Assembly: GCF_017676365.1 (NCBI RefSeq) | Contig: NZ_JADKMA010000023.1 | Span: 1 to 53,824 of the forward strand | Source: Streptomyces oryzae | GTDB taxonomy: Bacteria; Actinomycetota; Actinomycetes; Streptomycetales; Streptomycetaceae | Length of the DNA stretch: 53,824 nt | Direction of reading: 5' to 3' | Shown: piece by piece, positions 15,645 through 23,368 of the stretch | How positions within the stretch are numbered: position 1 is the stretch's first letter | Layout: every line of letters starts with the position of its first letter | Translations under genes and position numbers: made by a program | Notes under the pieces: model-generated | Databases searched by the model: none | Told to the model about the DNA's origin: nothing | The model's input: the letters and a program-made list of their open reading frames with translations, nothing else

Positions 15645-17624
15645 ATGCGCAGATCCGCAGACATCGACGCGCTCGGGGACGTGCTGAGTGCTGCCCTCGG
15701 GTTCCGCGTGCCCGTGTGCTCCATAGCCGAACTCGGGCAGAGCGCCGAAGCGTTCGCGGCCCTGCCCCGCCCTGCGCTCGCCCGCCCCACACTGGTCGGC
15801 GGCGGAGCCCCGTACAGCCCCACCAGCCCGGCGCCCACGGCCCAGGCCCTCGATGCCCTGGTCCGGCGCGCGAAGGAACGGGACGTGCCGCAGATCCTCG
15901 TGCCGAACGTACGCCGCAGCGACGACACCAGCGCGCTGCGGGAAGCCGGTTTCCACCCCATGGCCGTCGGCAGCGAGTGCGTCGTCCGGCTGCCCGGCGA
16001 GGTGGACGAGACCCTGCGTACTCGCGTCGGCGCCGGCCGGCTCGGCGAACTGCGGCGCCGGCACCACACCGTTGCCCGCGAGCTCTCATGGGAACGGGTC
16101 CGGCTGAGCGAGCTCGGCGACAGCCCATGGGCGCGCGACGCCTTCGCCGCCCTCCACCGGCGACAAGTGGAGCGCCAGGGCGGCCGGCACAACCCGTACA
16201 ACGCCGAAGCGCTCCACGCACTGGCCGGCAGCGCCCTCGCCGACCGCACCGAACTGCTCATCCGCCGCCGCCCGGACAACTCCGTGGTCCAGGCCGGACT
16301 CCTCACCAACTCCCACAACGGCCGGGGGCTCTACCACCTCGCGCAGGCCGTCGACCACGAGGACCCCGTCGCCAGGCGCGGCCTGAACGAGGCGTCCCTC
16401 TACGCCCTGTACTTGGACGCCCGGCGCTCCGGTCTGGAGTGGGTGCACCTCGGCCGGGGCGATGCCGACCACACGCGCCGCCTCGGGGCGGATCTGTTCG
16501 TGCCCCTCGACCACTGGCTGCGCGGCCCCGACCTCCCGCCGCCGGGAGGGGACGAGGAGGACGGTGCGGAGCCGGCGCTTTCGGCTTTCGCGGCTCCTGG
16601 CGTCAGCACGGTGCCGGTACCGGGCCCGGCGCGGTTCCGCCATCGGCCACGGTTCGATCTGCTCGACCTGTCGAGCAACACCAACCCGTTCCTGGGCGCC
16701 GAGAGCACCTACCCCGAGCTCGACACGGCGGAGCTCGCCAGGATCTACCTGGCCACCATCTCGAAGCTGCCCGGCCATGCCGGGGCCGGGGGGCTGAGCG
16801 CGGACCATCTGCTGTTCACCAGCGGGGCAGTCGACGGGGTCATGCTGCTCCTGGCGGCACTGGCCTCACCCGGCCAACGCGTCTGCGTCACACCGCCCAC
16901 CTTCGAGCTCTACGCCCACTTCGCCCGCGTCCAGGGGCTGTCCGTGGTCGAGGTGCCGCTGAAGGGCGACGACCTGAGCGGGCTGGACGTCGACCGGATC
17001 CTGGCGGCCGACCCACGAGTGACCATGCTGTGCGATCCGAACAACCCCGTCGGCACCAGGCTCGACCCGGCACAGGTGAACGCTCTGGTGGCCGGCGGCC
17101 GTGGGCTGGTGGTGATCGATGAGGCGTACGTCGAGTTCAGCGAGCACCCCTCGTACGCCGAACTGGTCGACAGGCACGAGAACCTCATCGTGCTCAGGAC
17201 GCTCTCGAAGGCGTGGGGGCTGGCCGGTGCGCGCTGCGGGATCGCCCTGGCCCATCCGGGCCTCATCGACGCGCTGCGCAGGGTCCAGGTGCCTTTCGGG
17301 TTCACCAACTGGGCGCAGCGCACTGTCCGGGACCGGCTGACCAACGCCGAGGAAGCGCTCGCCAGCGTCCAGCGCATCCGCGCCGAACGCGACCGGATGG
17401 CAGCGGCGCTGGCCGAACACCCCGCGGTCGACCGGGTGTTCCCCTCGGAGACCAACTTCCTGCTGGCGAGGCTGCACAAGCACGAGCGCGTCATGGACCA
17501 GCTGCGCGGGGCGGGAATCCTCGTCGCCGACACCGGACACCTCGTCCCGGCCACCTGCCGCATCTCCATCGGCACCCGCCGCGCGAACACCATTCTGCTC
17601 GAAGAACTCTCCGCCGCCCTGTGA
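15645..17624 (+). CDS. Fusion of GNAT/FemAB-like acyltransferase and HisC-like aminotransferase
   Basis: A 659-residue two-domain protein. Residues about 1-310 resemble the GNAT_acetyltransf_6 (CelD/BioF2, FemAB-like) group, with DAFAALHRRQVERQGGRHNPY, GLYHLAQAVDHEDP and GLEWVHLGRGDADHTRRLGA. After an acidic, Ala/Pro-rich linker, residues about 335-659 are a fold-type I PLP aminotransferase close to HisC/CobD: DLSSNTNPF, CDPNNPVGT, VVIDEAYVEFS, and RTLSKAWGLAGARCG with the PLP lysine. Start ATG at 15645 follows GGAG. It is the last gene before a strong terminator, in line with the A-T-TE enzyme and SDR. One polypeptide may transaminate (or decarboxylate) an intermediate and also acylate it. 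Confidence 0.85.
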   Translation: MRRSADIDALGDVLSAALGFRVPVCSIAELGQSAEAFAALPRPALARPTLVGGGAPYSPTSPAPTAQALDALVRRAKERDVPQILVPNVRRSDDTSALREAGFHPMAVGSECVVRLPGEVDETLRTRVGAGRLGELRRRHHTVARELSWERVRLSELGDSPWARDAFAALHRRQVERQGGRHNPYNAEALHALAGSALADRTELLIRRRPDNSVVQAGLLTNSHNGRGLYHLAQAVDHEDPVARRGLNEASLYALYLDARRSGLEWVHLGRGDADHTRRLGADLFVPLDHWLRGPDLPPPGGDEEDGAEPALSAFAAPGVSTVPVPGPARFRHRPRFDLLDLSSNTNPFLGAESTYPELDTAELARIYLATISKLPGHAGAGGLSADHLLFTSGAVDGVMLLLAALASPGQRVCVTPPTFELYAHFARVQGLSVVEVPLKGDDLSGLDVDRILAADPRVTMLCDPNNPVGTRLDPAQVNALVAGGRGLVVIDEAYVEFSEHPSYAELVDRHENLIVLRTLSKAWGLAGARCGIALAHPGLIDALRRVQVPFGFTNWAQRTVRDRLTNAEEALASVQRIRAERDRMAAALAEHPAVDRVFPSETNFLLARLHKHERVMDQLRGAGILVADTGHLVPATCRISIGTRRANTILLEELSAAL

Positions 17625-17625
17625 A

Positions 17626-17697
17626 ACCTCTGCGCCTTCAGCCGGGCGGACTCTTTCCGGCCGAAGGCCGAAGGTCGAAGTCTGAAGGCGCAGAGGT
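17626..17697. terminator. Strong bidirectional terminator with nested hairpin
   Basis: ACCTCTGCGCCTTCAG (17626-17641) and CTGAAGGCGCAGAGGT (17682-17697) are perfect 16-bp inverted arms. The 40-nt loop carries a second small stem-loop around CGGCCGAAGGCCG. It starts 2 bp after the fusion-gene stop and ends 6 bp before the cupin stop, between two convergent genes. Confidence 0.85.
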
Positions 17698-17702
17698 ACG
17701 GG

Positions 17703-18131
17703 TCAGAGTTCGATGGGCTCGTTTTCCCCGTCCTTCATCTCGACGATCAGGAATGAGAGAACGTCCTCACCGATATTTTTGACGTCGTAGAGGTGGTATT
17801 GCCCGCTGCCGAAATGGAAATGATGGCTCTGGCCGCGGGTGTAGGAGATCTCCCGCGAGGTGCCGTCGCTCGTGTGCTGGCGGGCGCGGCCGCTGGTGAG
17901 GGCTATCCAGAAGTAGTCCAGCACATGCCGGTGAACGGGGATGCGCTCGCCCGGCGCCAGCACCGTCTCCCAGACCCGGACCGCGTCGGTCTCCTTCAGC
18001 AGCGACTGGCCGATCCGGCCGTTGTGGGCGTTGTTTTCGAACTCCTTGTGCAGCTCGGGGCTCCACCGGGCAAACCCCTCGGCGACGATTGTGCCGGCCG
18101 GAAGATCAGAGTACGCATCACTGCTGCCCAC
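17703..18131 (-). CDS. Small cupin-domain protein
   Basis: A 142-residue single-cupin protein. The beta-barrel motifs are VLAPGERIPVHRHVLDYFWI and GQSHHFHFGSGQYHLYDVKN, with histidines placed as metal ligands. It could be a dioxygenase, an isomerase or a ligand-binding protein of the adjacent pathway. GTG at 18131 is preferred to a TTG seven codons earlier because AAAGGA lies upstream at a suitable distance. It has its own promoter and upstream palindrome, so it is probably a separately regulated unit at the end of the biosynthetic locus. Confidence 0.8.
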   Translation of the reverse strand: MGSSDAYSDLPAGTIVAEGFARWSPELHKEFENNAHNGRIGQSLLKETDAVRVWETVLAPGERIPVHRHVLDYFWIALTSGRARQHTSDGTSREISYTRGQSHHFHFGSGQYHLYDVKNIGEDVLSFLIVEMKDGENEPIEL

Positions 18132-18169
18132 AATCGAATCCTTTCGCGGCAACCGACTCGTCCGCCAAG

Positions 18170-18220
18170 GCTATAGCCGAAGGAATTGAGGCGGCAAGGA
18201 TCGTGATTCCCTGTCACGAT
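18170..18220 (-). promoter_or_regulatory. Cupin promoter with adjacent palindromic operator
   Basis: On the minus strand TTGCCG (18197-18192), a 16-bp spacer and TATAGC (18175-18170) make a fair -35/-10 pair 39 bp before the cupin start. Immediately upstream of the -35 is the perfect palindrome ATCGTGA-N7-TCACGAT (18200-18220), in the position of an activator site. The neighbouring AraC-type regulator is a possible but unproven partner. Confidence 0.5.
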
Positions 18221-18321
18221 TGCCCGGCGGCTTCAGGGACCGTCGAGGAGGGCCCGCAAGTATTTGCGAGAGCCTTGCTGTTGCTCAACCAGCGCTATAG
18301 GTCTCGCTGGCACACTGGGTC

Positions 18322-18357
18322 GTGGCCCCACCGGTTCCCCCGTGTCGGTGGGGCCAC
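18322..18357 (-). terminator. Terminator hairpin after the AraC gene
   Basis: GTGGCCCCACCG and CGGTGGGGCCAC form a perfect 12-bp stem with a 12-nt loop, beginning 12 bp beyond the AraC stop on the minus strand. Confidence 0.75.
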
Positions 18358-18369
18358 TCCCTTGCGCCG

Positions 18370-19359
18370 TCACGCGCGCAGGGTGACCGAGGGGGCGTGA
18401 CCGTAGCGGCGGCGGTACCAGCTCGCGAACCGGCCCAGGTTGGAGAAGCCCCACCGGAACGCGATCTCCGCAACGGTGACCGGCCCGTCGGCGTCCGCCG
18501 CGACGAGATCGTGGTGCGCGCGGTCCAGCCGGACATCGCGGAGATAGGCCAGCGGCGTACGCCCCACGTACCGCTTGAACGCCTCCTGCAGGGCCCGCGG
18601 GCTGAGCCTGGCCGCCACAGCGAGGTCGGAGAGGGTGAGCGGCTGGTCGCTGCGCTCCTCGATGAGCTGGATGGCCCTGCGGACGGCGGGATGAGCCACG
18701 CACCCGATGTGACGTACCGGCTCCGAGCCCGGCAGCAGACGGTGCGTCGCCATCAAGGCGGTTGCCGCCGCCTGGGTGAGCTGCGCCGCCACCAGAGGGT
18801 TGGTGTGCGCGACACCTCCGGCCATCACCTCCCTGTGCACTGCCGCGGAGATCCCCGACCAGCTCTCGGCGGCCGCCGGCGATACCGCCCCGCCCAGCGC
18901 GAACCGCGCCTGCACCGGCTCCTCGTGCCCCAGCGCTTCGCCCGCCGCCCGGTCCACCACATCCCGGGACAGCCGGAGCGTCGTCATGCGGGCACCTGCG
19001 CCCCAGAAGACCTTGAACCTCCGGTGCGGATCGAGCACATAGGTCTCGCCGGTGTCGACGAACTGCTCCTCGCGCCCCGGCGACTCCACCCGCACCCTGC
19101 CCCGGTGCACCTGGCACACCAGCAGATACGTGGTCAGCGGCTCGGGCGCCACCAGCGTTTCGGTCCCATAGCTCAGCGCTGAGAGAGTGACCCCCGGGAA
19201 GCCGCCTTCCGCGTACCACGCGGAGAAGTCCTGCGGCCTGCTCAGCGCACGCAGCTCGTACGGGCTGTAGGCCGTACTGATCAGCTCGCGCGTCTCGTCC
19301 AGGTCGTCGCTGCGGACCAGTGTCCGCATCCGGCTGTCGTCCGCAGCGGACGCGTTCAT
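18370..19359 (-). CDS. AraC-family transcriptional regulator
   Basis: A 329-residue regulator. The N-terminal 200 residues look like the AraC_binding_2 effector/dimerisation domain (YAEGGFPGVTLSALSYGTET). The C-terminal 100 residues carry the two HTH motifs: LTLSDLAVAARLSPRALQEA, then TVAEIAFRWGFSNLGRFASW with the closing RRRYGHAPS signature. Start ATG at 19359 follows GAGGAAG. It lies between the cupin gene and the hydrolase and may control either; upstream of it, on the opposite strand, is one copy of the repeated promoter/leader element. Confidence 0.9.
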   Translation of the reverse strand: MNASAADDSRMRTLVRSDDLDETRELISTAYSPYELRALSRPQDFSAWYAEGGFPGVTLSALSYGTETLVAPEPLTTYLLVCQVHRGRVRVESPGREEQFVDTGETYVLDPHRRFKVFWGAGARMTTLRLSRDVVDRAAGEALGHEEPVQARFALGGAVSPAAAESWSGISAAVHREVMAGGVAHTNPLVAAQLTQAAATALMATHRLLPGSEPVRHIGCVAHPAVRRAIQLIEERSDQPLTLSDLAVAARLSPRALQEAFKRYVGRTPLAYLRDVRLDRAHHDLVAADADGPVTVAEIAFRWGFSNLGRFASWYRRRYGHAPSVTLRA

Positions 19360-19379
19360 CAGGCTTCCTCACTCACCGT

Positions 19380-19555
19380 CGCGTTATTCGGCCAGGGACC
19401 GCGTTCCGCGGCTAGCCTGCTCTTTCCGCAGTGAGTAACGTTCTGAATCCCAGGAGTCAAACGCCGTACACAGCCGGGGAGTTCACACAGGCAAGTATCG
19501 GCCAACTCTTGGAGACGTACCGCGCCTGGGGGTCGGGGGACCCCAGCGCTGTACG
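19380..19555 (+). other. Repeated promoter/leader element, copy B (possible small RNA)
   Basis: Positions 19380-19417 match the reverse complement of 20671-20708 at 34 of 38 bases. Both copies contain the perfect palindrome GGCTAGCC followed by exactly 18 bp and TARCGT (TAACGT at 19436-19441), which looks like a promoter with an upstream binding site. The following ~140 bp also resembles copy A and leads directly into the terminator at 19556-19592. No convincing protein is encoded downstream on this strand, so the likely transcript is a ~150-nt RNA aimed at the 3' end of the hydrolase gene. Confidence 0.5.
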
Positions 19556-19592
19556 GCAGGGCCCGGACCGGTATCACCGGTCCGGGCCCTGC
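19556..19592. terminator. Perfect 17-bp stem terminator
   Basis: GCAGGGCCCGGACCGGT and ACCGGTCCGGGCCCTGC pair fully around an ATC loop. It lies 25 bp beyond the hydrolase stop and also ends the putative plus-strand transcript of copy B. Confidence 0.85.
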
Positions 19593-19617
19593 TGGTGCGT
19601 GCGTACGTATCCGGCTG

Positions 19618-20436
19618 TCAGCCCTGCTCGGCGGGGGAGGCGGGGGAGCCGGCGCCGGGTCCCGTCAGGCGGCGGAGCACGGAGCGCAGCAGCGCGTTGA
19701 ACTCCGCGGGCTGCTCCACGTGCGGCATGTGACCCGACTCCTTCATGATGTGCGCCTCCCCGTGCGGGGCGAGTTCGGCGAGCGTCTCGGAGACCTCGGC
19801 GGGTATCTCCGCGTCGAGCCCGCCGTGGATGAACACGGCGGGCATGGCGAGCTGTCCGACGGTCTCCCGCGGATTGTTGCGCACCGCGTCGGTGAGGATT
19901 TCGTCGATGGACTCCGAGGAGCCGAGGATCTGCTGCGCCGTCCACTCCAGCAGCGACGGGTCGGCCAGCGGGCCGTACCAGTCCACGACCCACTGTCTCA
20001 CCGTCTCCGCCCGGTCGGTACGCAGCGCCTGCCGCAGCTCGCCGAGCCGTTCCGCCTTGCGCTCCGCCGGCCAGTACCCGGGCCCGTCGACCGCGACCAC
20101 CGCACGGACGAAGGAGGGCGCCCTGCCCGCCGCCTCGAGCACGATCGCGGCCCCGGCCGAGCACCCGACCAGTACCGGAGCCTCCAGCTCCAGCGCTTCG
20201 GCCAGCGCCAGCACGTCCTCGGCGTTGGCCGCGATGGTGTTGCCGCCTGCGGGCCGGCCGGAGCGGCCGCACCCGCGCCAGTCGGGGATGACGACGCGGT
20301 GGTCGCGGGCGAACTCCTCCCGCTGGGCGCTCCACACCTGGCCGCAGGTGCCCCAGCCGTGCAGCAGAATCAGCGGCTGTCCGGCCCCGTGCTCCTCGTA
20401 GAACAACTCGATGCTGTTGACAGTCGCGTAGGGCAC
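19618..20436 (-). CDS. Alpha/beta-hydrolase
   Basis: A 272-residue alpha/beta-hydrolase of the haloperoxidase/lactonase-esterase type. The oxyanion region reads LILLHGWGTCGQVW, the nucleophile elbow VLVGCSAGAAIVL (G-x-S-x-G), the acid AVFIHGGLDAEIP and the histidine KESGHMPHVEQP, so the triad is complete. GTG at 20436 is chosen for the AGGAGGA 5-6 nt upstream; the frame is open further upstream, but over the leader. Expression probably starts from copy A of the repeated element and passes a terminator-like hairpin 47 bp before the start. The substrate is unknown. Confidence 0.88.
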   Translation of the reverse strand: MPYATVNSIELFYEEHGAGQPLILLHGWGTCGQVWSAQREEFARDHRVVIPDWRGCGRSGRPAGGNTIAANAEDVLALAEALELEAPVLVGCSAGAAIVLEAAGRAPSFVRAVVAVDGPGYWPAERKAERLGELRQALRTDRAETVRQWVVDWYGPLADPSLLEWTAQQILGSSESIDEILTDAVRNNPRETVGQLAMPAVFIHGGLDAEIPAEVSETLAELAPHGEAHIMKESGHMPHVEQPAEFNALLRSVLRRLTGPGAGSPASPAEQG

Positions 20437-20483
20437 TGATCCTCCTGCGGTGGCGTACGGGCACGGGGGACAGGTACAAGCAG

Positions 20484-20512
20484 GGCCCCGAGCCGAAGGA
20501 CGGCTCGGGGCC
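20484..20512 (-). terminator. Attenuator-like hairpin in the hydrolase leader
   Basis: GGCCCCGAGCCG and CGGCTCGGGGCC form a perfect 12-bp stem with a 5-nt loop. It stands inside the leader between the copy A promoter and the hydrolase start, and corresponds in position and flanks to the terminator of copy B (both end in GGGCCCTGC). It could act as an attenuator. Confidence 0.6.
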
Positions 20513-20708
20513 TCGCCGCACGATGCTGGAATCCCCCGAGCCCCCCAGCCACGTGACAGCCCCAGGCAGCGCCGTGTCCGCCTCGCGTATTTCCCGCCCC
20601 TGGGAGTTACGCGGCGTCGCACGGCATTCACTGTCTGGTGCCGAGGACGCTACCCAAGGGGGAGAGGGCGGGCTAGCCGCGGAGCGCGGCCTTTGGCCGA
20701 ATAACGCG
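20513..20708 (-). promoter_or_regulatory. Repeated promoter/leader element, copy A, driving the hydrolase
   Basis: The minus-strand counterpart of 19380-19555. It has CGCGTTATTCGGCC, the GC-rich palindromic block, GGCTAGCC (20678-20671), 18 bp, then TAGCGT (20652-20647). It faces the hydrolase gene. With the hairpin at 20484-20512 it fills most of the 316 bp between the hydrolase start and the next gene's stop; nothing else is seen there. Confidence 0.5.
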
Positions 20709-20752
20709 TCCGCGAGGTGTGGCAGCTGGTCCGCCGGGTGCGGTGCGGGCCG

Positions 20753-21694
20753 TCACCGGTTCAGCTGGTGGTGGATCGCGCGGGAGGCGGCCTGGACCGT
20801 ATCGACGCCGTCGCACATCGTCTTGCTGTCCTGGGAGAGGACCGCGATGCCGTAGTCGTGGCCGCCGCCGGTGAAGGCGCCGATGCTGTTGACGCGCCAG
20901 GCGTGCGCGTCGCGCTCCAGCCAGCCGTTCTTCACATGCACGGTGGCGTCCTTCGGAGCGCCGGACGGGGTGCCCCAGCGCTGGCCGGCGACGACCTTGT
21001 TCATCAGGCCGAGCTCGTAACCGCGGGACTTGGCGTTCAGCACCCGGTTGCCGGAGGTGAGCAGCTTGAGCAGCTTGACCTGGTCGCCTGCCGTGACCTG
21101 GCTGAGGCCCCAGTAGCCGTGCCGGCCCGGCTCGGTGTCCTTCATGCCCGCCAGGTCGAGGAAGTGCTGCACGTCACCGCGTCCGACCTCGCGCCAGAGG
21201 GTGCTGGTGGCCTCGTTGTCCGACTTGGTGATCATGGCGGTGGCGAGCTTCTTCTCCCGGGAGGTGAGCTTGCGGTGCTCCTCCTGGGTCTGCCGCAGCA
21301 GCGCGCCGAGAAGGGTGGCCTTCACCACGCTCGCCGAGTCGTACGCGGTGCCCGCGCGGTAGGTGCACGAGGTGCCCGAGGAGCGGTCGTAGAACGCGAC
21401 CGCCGCCGTGCTGTGCAGCTTGCTGTGCTGCTTGCGCAGGGTGTCGGCCAGCTGGTGGGAGAGTCGGCGCGCCAGGCCGCCGTCGTCCGAGTGGCACACC
21501 ACCTTCGAGGCGCCGACCCGGGCGCGGGCCGTGGTGGCGGCTGCACCGTCGGCTGCCGCCAGGGTCCCAGCGGCCGTCCCTCCGGCCAGGACGGCGGCCA
21601 CCAGCCCGAGGGCGTACCGCTTACGGCGCTGTGTGGCGCCGCTGCCTTGCGGGAAGGCGTGTGTCGGTCGTCTGCTCTTCCTCATACGGGTCAT
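20753..21694 (-). CDS. Class A beta-lactamase-like serine hydrolase, secreted
   Basis: A 313-residue protein of the class A beta-lactamase/penicillin-recognising fold. The N-terminal ~50 residues contain an Arg-rich segment and the hydrophobic stretch YALGLVAAVLAGGTAAGTLAA, a signal peptide. The active-site motif SVVK (SxxK) lies in YDSASVVKATLLG and the SDN loop in ITKSDNEATSTLW. The third motif is KNG (HVKNGWL) instead of the usual KTG/KSG. Start ATG at 21694; a second ATG three codons in is possible. It may be a peptidoglycan-active enzyme rather than a resistance enzyme; no resistance is implied by sequence alone. Confidence 0.85.
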   Translation of the reverse strand: MTRMRKSRRPTHAFPQGSGATQRRKRYALGLVAAVLAGGTAAGTLAAADGAAATTARARVGASKVVCHSDDGGLARRLSHQLADTLRKQHSKLHSTAAVAFYDRSSGTSCTYRAGTAYDSASVVKATLLGALLRQTQEEHRKLTSREKKLATAMITKSDNEATSTLWREVGRGDVQHFLDLAGMKDTEPGRHGYWGLSQVTAGDQVKLLKLLTSGNRVLNAKSRGYELGLMNKVVAGQRWGTPSGAPKDATVHVKNGWLERDAHAWRVNSIGAFTGGGHDYGIAVLSQDSKTMCDGVDTVQAASRAIHHQLNR

Positions 21695-22210
21695 CCCGTT
21701 CGGTGCTCGGTTGCCGGCGCGGCTGGGCGTCCTCGGTGACGTTGGAGCCGCGCACTCCAGGCCGGGCGGCCGTGCGGTGCCGCGTCCGCGACCGGCGATG
21801 CCGCCGCCCTGGCGGTATGGGTGGCTTCGGTGTCCGATGCCGTCGGTGTCCGATGCCGGGTACGGCTCTGCTGCACGCACTCTCGGCAGCCGGGGCGCGC
21901 TTCCTTGCGCTACGTTTCGTGATCGGCCGGTGCCGGTCCGCGTCGCTCCGCGCCGGATGCGCGGACGCTGAACCCCTGGCCGATGCGCGACCCTACGCGG
22001 CTGACGGCCGTGGCGGGAGGGCTGGGGGCCACGTTCTCGCCAGGAGAGAGAATCCTCACGGCCGGAGCACGGGCCGGATAACGGTGCACCGAGAACCGGA
22101 TGCGCTGAGTCACCAGCCCACCCCTACGAACCGCGCCTTTGCGGTGACGTGACGCAGCGGGGCGGCGCGGGCTCGGGCGGGCCGCCGTGGTCGCGCCGGG
22201 CGGCCCCCGG
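21695..22210. other. 516-bp intergenic region
   Basis: This holds the upstream region of the serine hydrolase and the 3' flank of the HxlR gene. I see no supported gene or RNA. The 16-bp unit TCGGTGTCCGATGCCG is tandemly duplicated at 21827-21858. Confidence 0.6.
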
Positions 22211-22642
22211 CTATCCGGTGCTGCGGACGCGGTCGACGCGGTCGACGCGGTCGGTGCGGTCGACGCGCGCGGCGCGGGTCTTCTCCGCGTACGACTCGCG
22301 TGCGTCGAGCAGTTCGTCCCAGTGCTCCGCCACCCAGGCGCATGCGACGGCGAGGGGTTCCAGCATGCTGCGGCCCAGCGGTGTGAGTGCGTACTCGACG
22401 TGCGGAGTCGCCCCGGCATGGACCGTGCGCTCGACCATTCCGTCCCGTTCGAGGGACCGCAGCGACTGGGTGAGGACCTTCGGCGTCACCCGGCGCAGCG
22501 GCACGCGCAGTTCGGAGAACCGGCGCGGTCCGCCTTCGAGGCAGCGGATGATCAGCGCCGCCCACTTGTCGCCGAACCGGATCGGGTTGAGCGAGGACGG
22601 GCACAACTCGTCGAACATGTCGGCGGGCAGCGGATCCCTCAT
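22211..22642 (-). CDS. HxlR-family transcriptional regulator
   Basis: A 143-residue winged-helix regulator of the HxlR family. The core reads RFGDKWAALIIRCLEGGPRRF, then RRVTPKVLTQSLRSLERDGM and YALTPLGRSMLEPL. Start ATG at 22642. The last ~15 residues (VDRTDRVDRVDRV) are encoded by a 9-bp tandem repeat and are probably variable in length. It is divergent from an NAD(P)-binding oxidoreductase across 102 bp, the usual HxlR/target arrangement; family members often respond to reactive aldehydes or oxidants. Confidence 0.9.
   Translation of the reverse strand: MRDPLPADMFDELCPSSLNPIRFGDKWAALIIRCLEGGPRRFSELRVPLRRVTPKVLTQSLRSLERDGMVERTVHAGATPHVEYALTPLGRSMLEPLAVACAWVAEHWDELLDARESYAEKTRAARVDRTDRVDRVDRVRSTG
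22229..22264. repeat. 9-bp tandem repeat in the HxlR 3' end
   Basis: Four adjoining units of GCGGTCGAC, the third degenerate (GCGGTCGGT), in phase with the reading frame, so they encode a repeated VDR-type tail. Confidence 0.85.
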
Positions 22643-22744
22643 GGGCTCACGATAGCCGGTATCCCCTTGGTAACCGCCGCCCTCGCTAGCGTCCCGGAGG
22701 ACGGCCGGGCGGATGGCTCCGGCCCGGGTGAGAGGGGATTCGTC

Positions 22745-23368
22745 ATGAACATCGTGATCTTCGGCGCGGGCGGCAGGGCGGGGCGAAGGGCCGTCGCCGA
22801 GGCGCACCGGCGTGGCCACCAGGTCACCGCTGTGGTGCGTGATCCGGCCGGCCATCCCGAACTGACCGATGCGCGGGTCGTGGCAGGGGACGTCACGGAC
22901 GCGGCGAGCGTCGAGCGGGTGGCCGCCGGGCACGATGCCGCGATCAGCGCCGCGGTGGACCTGTCCGTGCCACCGCACCAGTTCTTCACGGCCTCGTCCG
23001 AGGCCCTGACCGGCGGCCTGGCCAAAGCCGGCCTGCACCGCCTGGTCGTGGCCGGCCTCGCCTCGGTCATGCCCGGCGCTTCCGGAGCCCCGCTGATGGA
23101 CGAGCCCGGTTTCCCGAACGAGTTCCGCTCCTTCTCGCTCGGCCACGCGGCCGGCCTCGAGGTGCTGCGGACCAGTGACCTGGACTGGGTGTACGTCGCT
23201 CCGGCCGGCGACTTCGACCACGACGGCCCGCGCACCGGCCGCTACCGGCGGGCCGAGCACGGCGACTGGGCCAGCCGGATCACCTACCCGGACTTCGCGG
23301 TGGCGCTGCTCGACGAAGCGACCGAGCCTCACCACCACCGCGCCACCGTCACCGTCCGCGAGGCGTGA
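22745..23368 (+). CDS. NAD(P)H-binding (NmrA/SDR-like) protein
   Basis: A 207-residue atypical SDR. MNIVIFGAGGRAGRRAVAEA is the dinucleotide-binding motif, followed by VTAVVRDPAGHPEL and DVTDAASVERVAAGHDAAI; LDWVYVAPAGDF and ASRITYPDFAVALLDE match the C-terminal part of YwnB/BlvrB-like proteins. Start ATG at 22745 follows GAGAGGGG. It is divergent from the HxlR regulator and is its likely target. The substrate is unknown. Confidence 0.86.
   Translation: MNIVIFGAGGRAGRRAVAEAHRRGHQVTAVVRDPAGHPELTDARVVAGDVTDAASVERVAAGHDAAISAAVDLSVPPHQFFTASSEALTGGLAKAGLHRLVVAGLASVMPGASGAPLMDEPGFPNEFRSFSLGHAAGLEVLRTSDLDWVYVAPAGDFDHDGPRTGRYRRAEHGDWASRITYPDFAVALLDEATEPHHHRATVTVREA

Noticed and set aside
19431..19700. 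89-codon plus-strand ORF starting in copy B
   Set aside because: No ribosome binding site, it crosses a perfect 17-bp terminator stem, and its 3' half is antisense to the hydrolase.
19380..20708. Terminal inverted repeats of an insertion sequence
   Set aside because: The arms enclose only a hydrolase, no transposase, and no target duplication is visible; the similarity extends into promoter and terminator-like parts, which fits duplicated regulatory units better.
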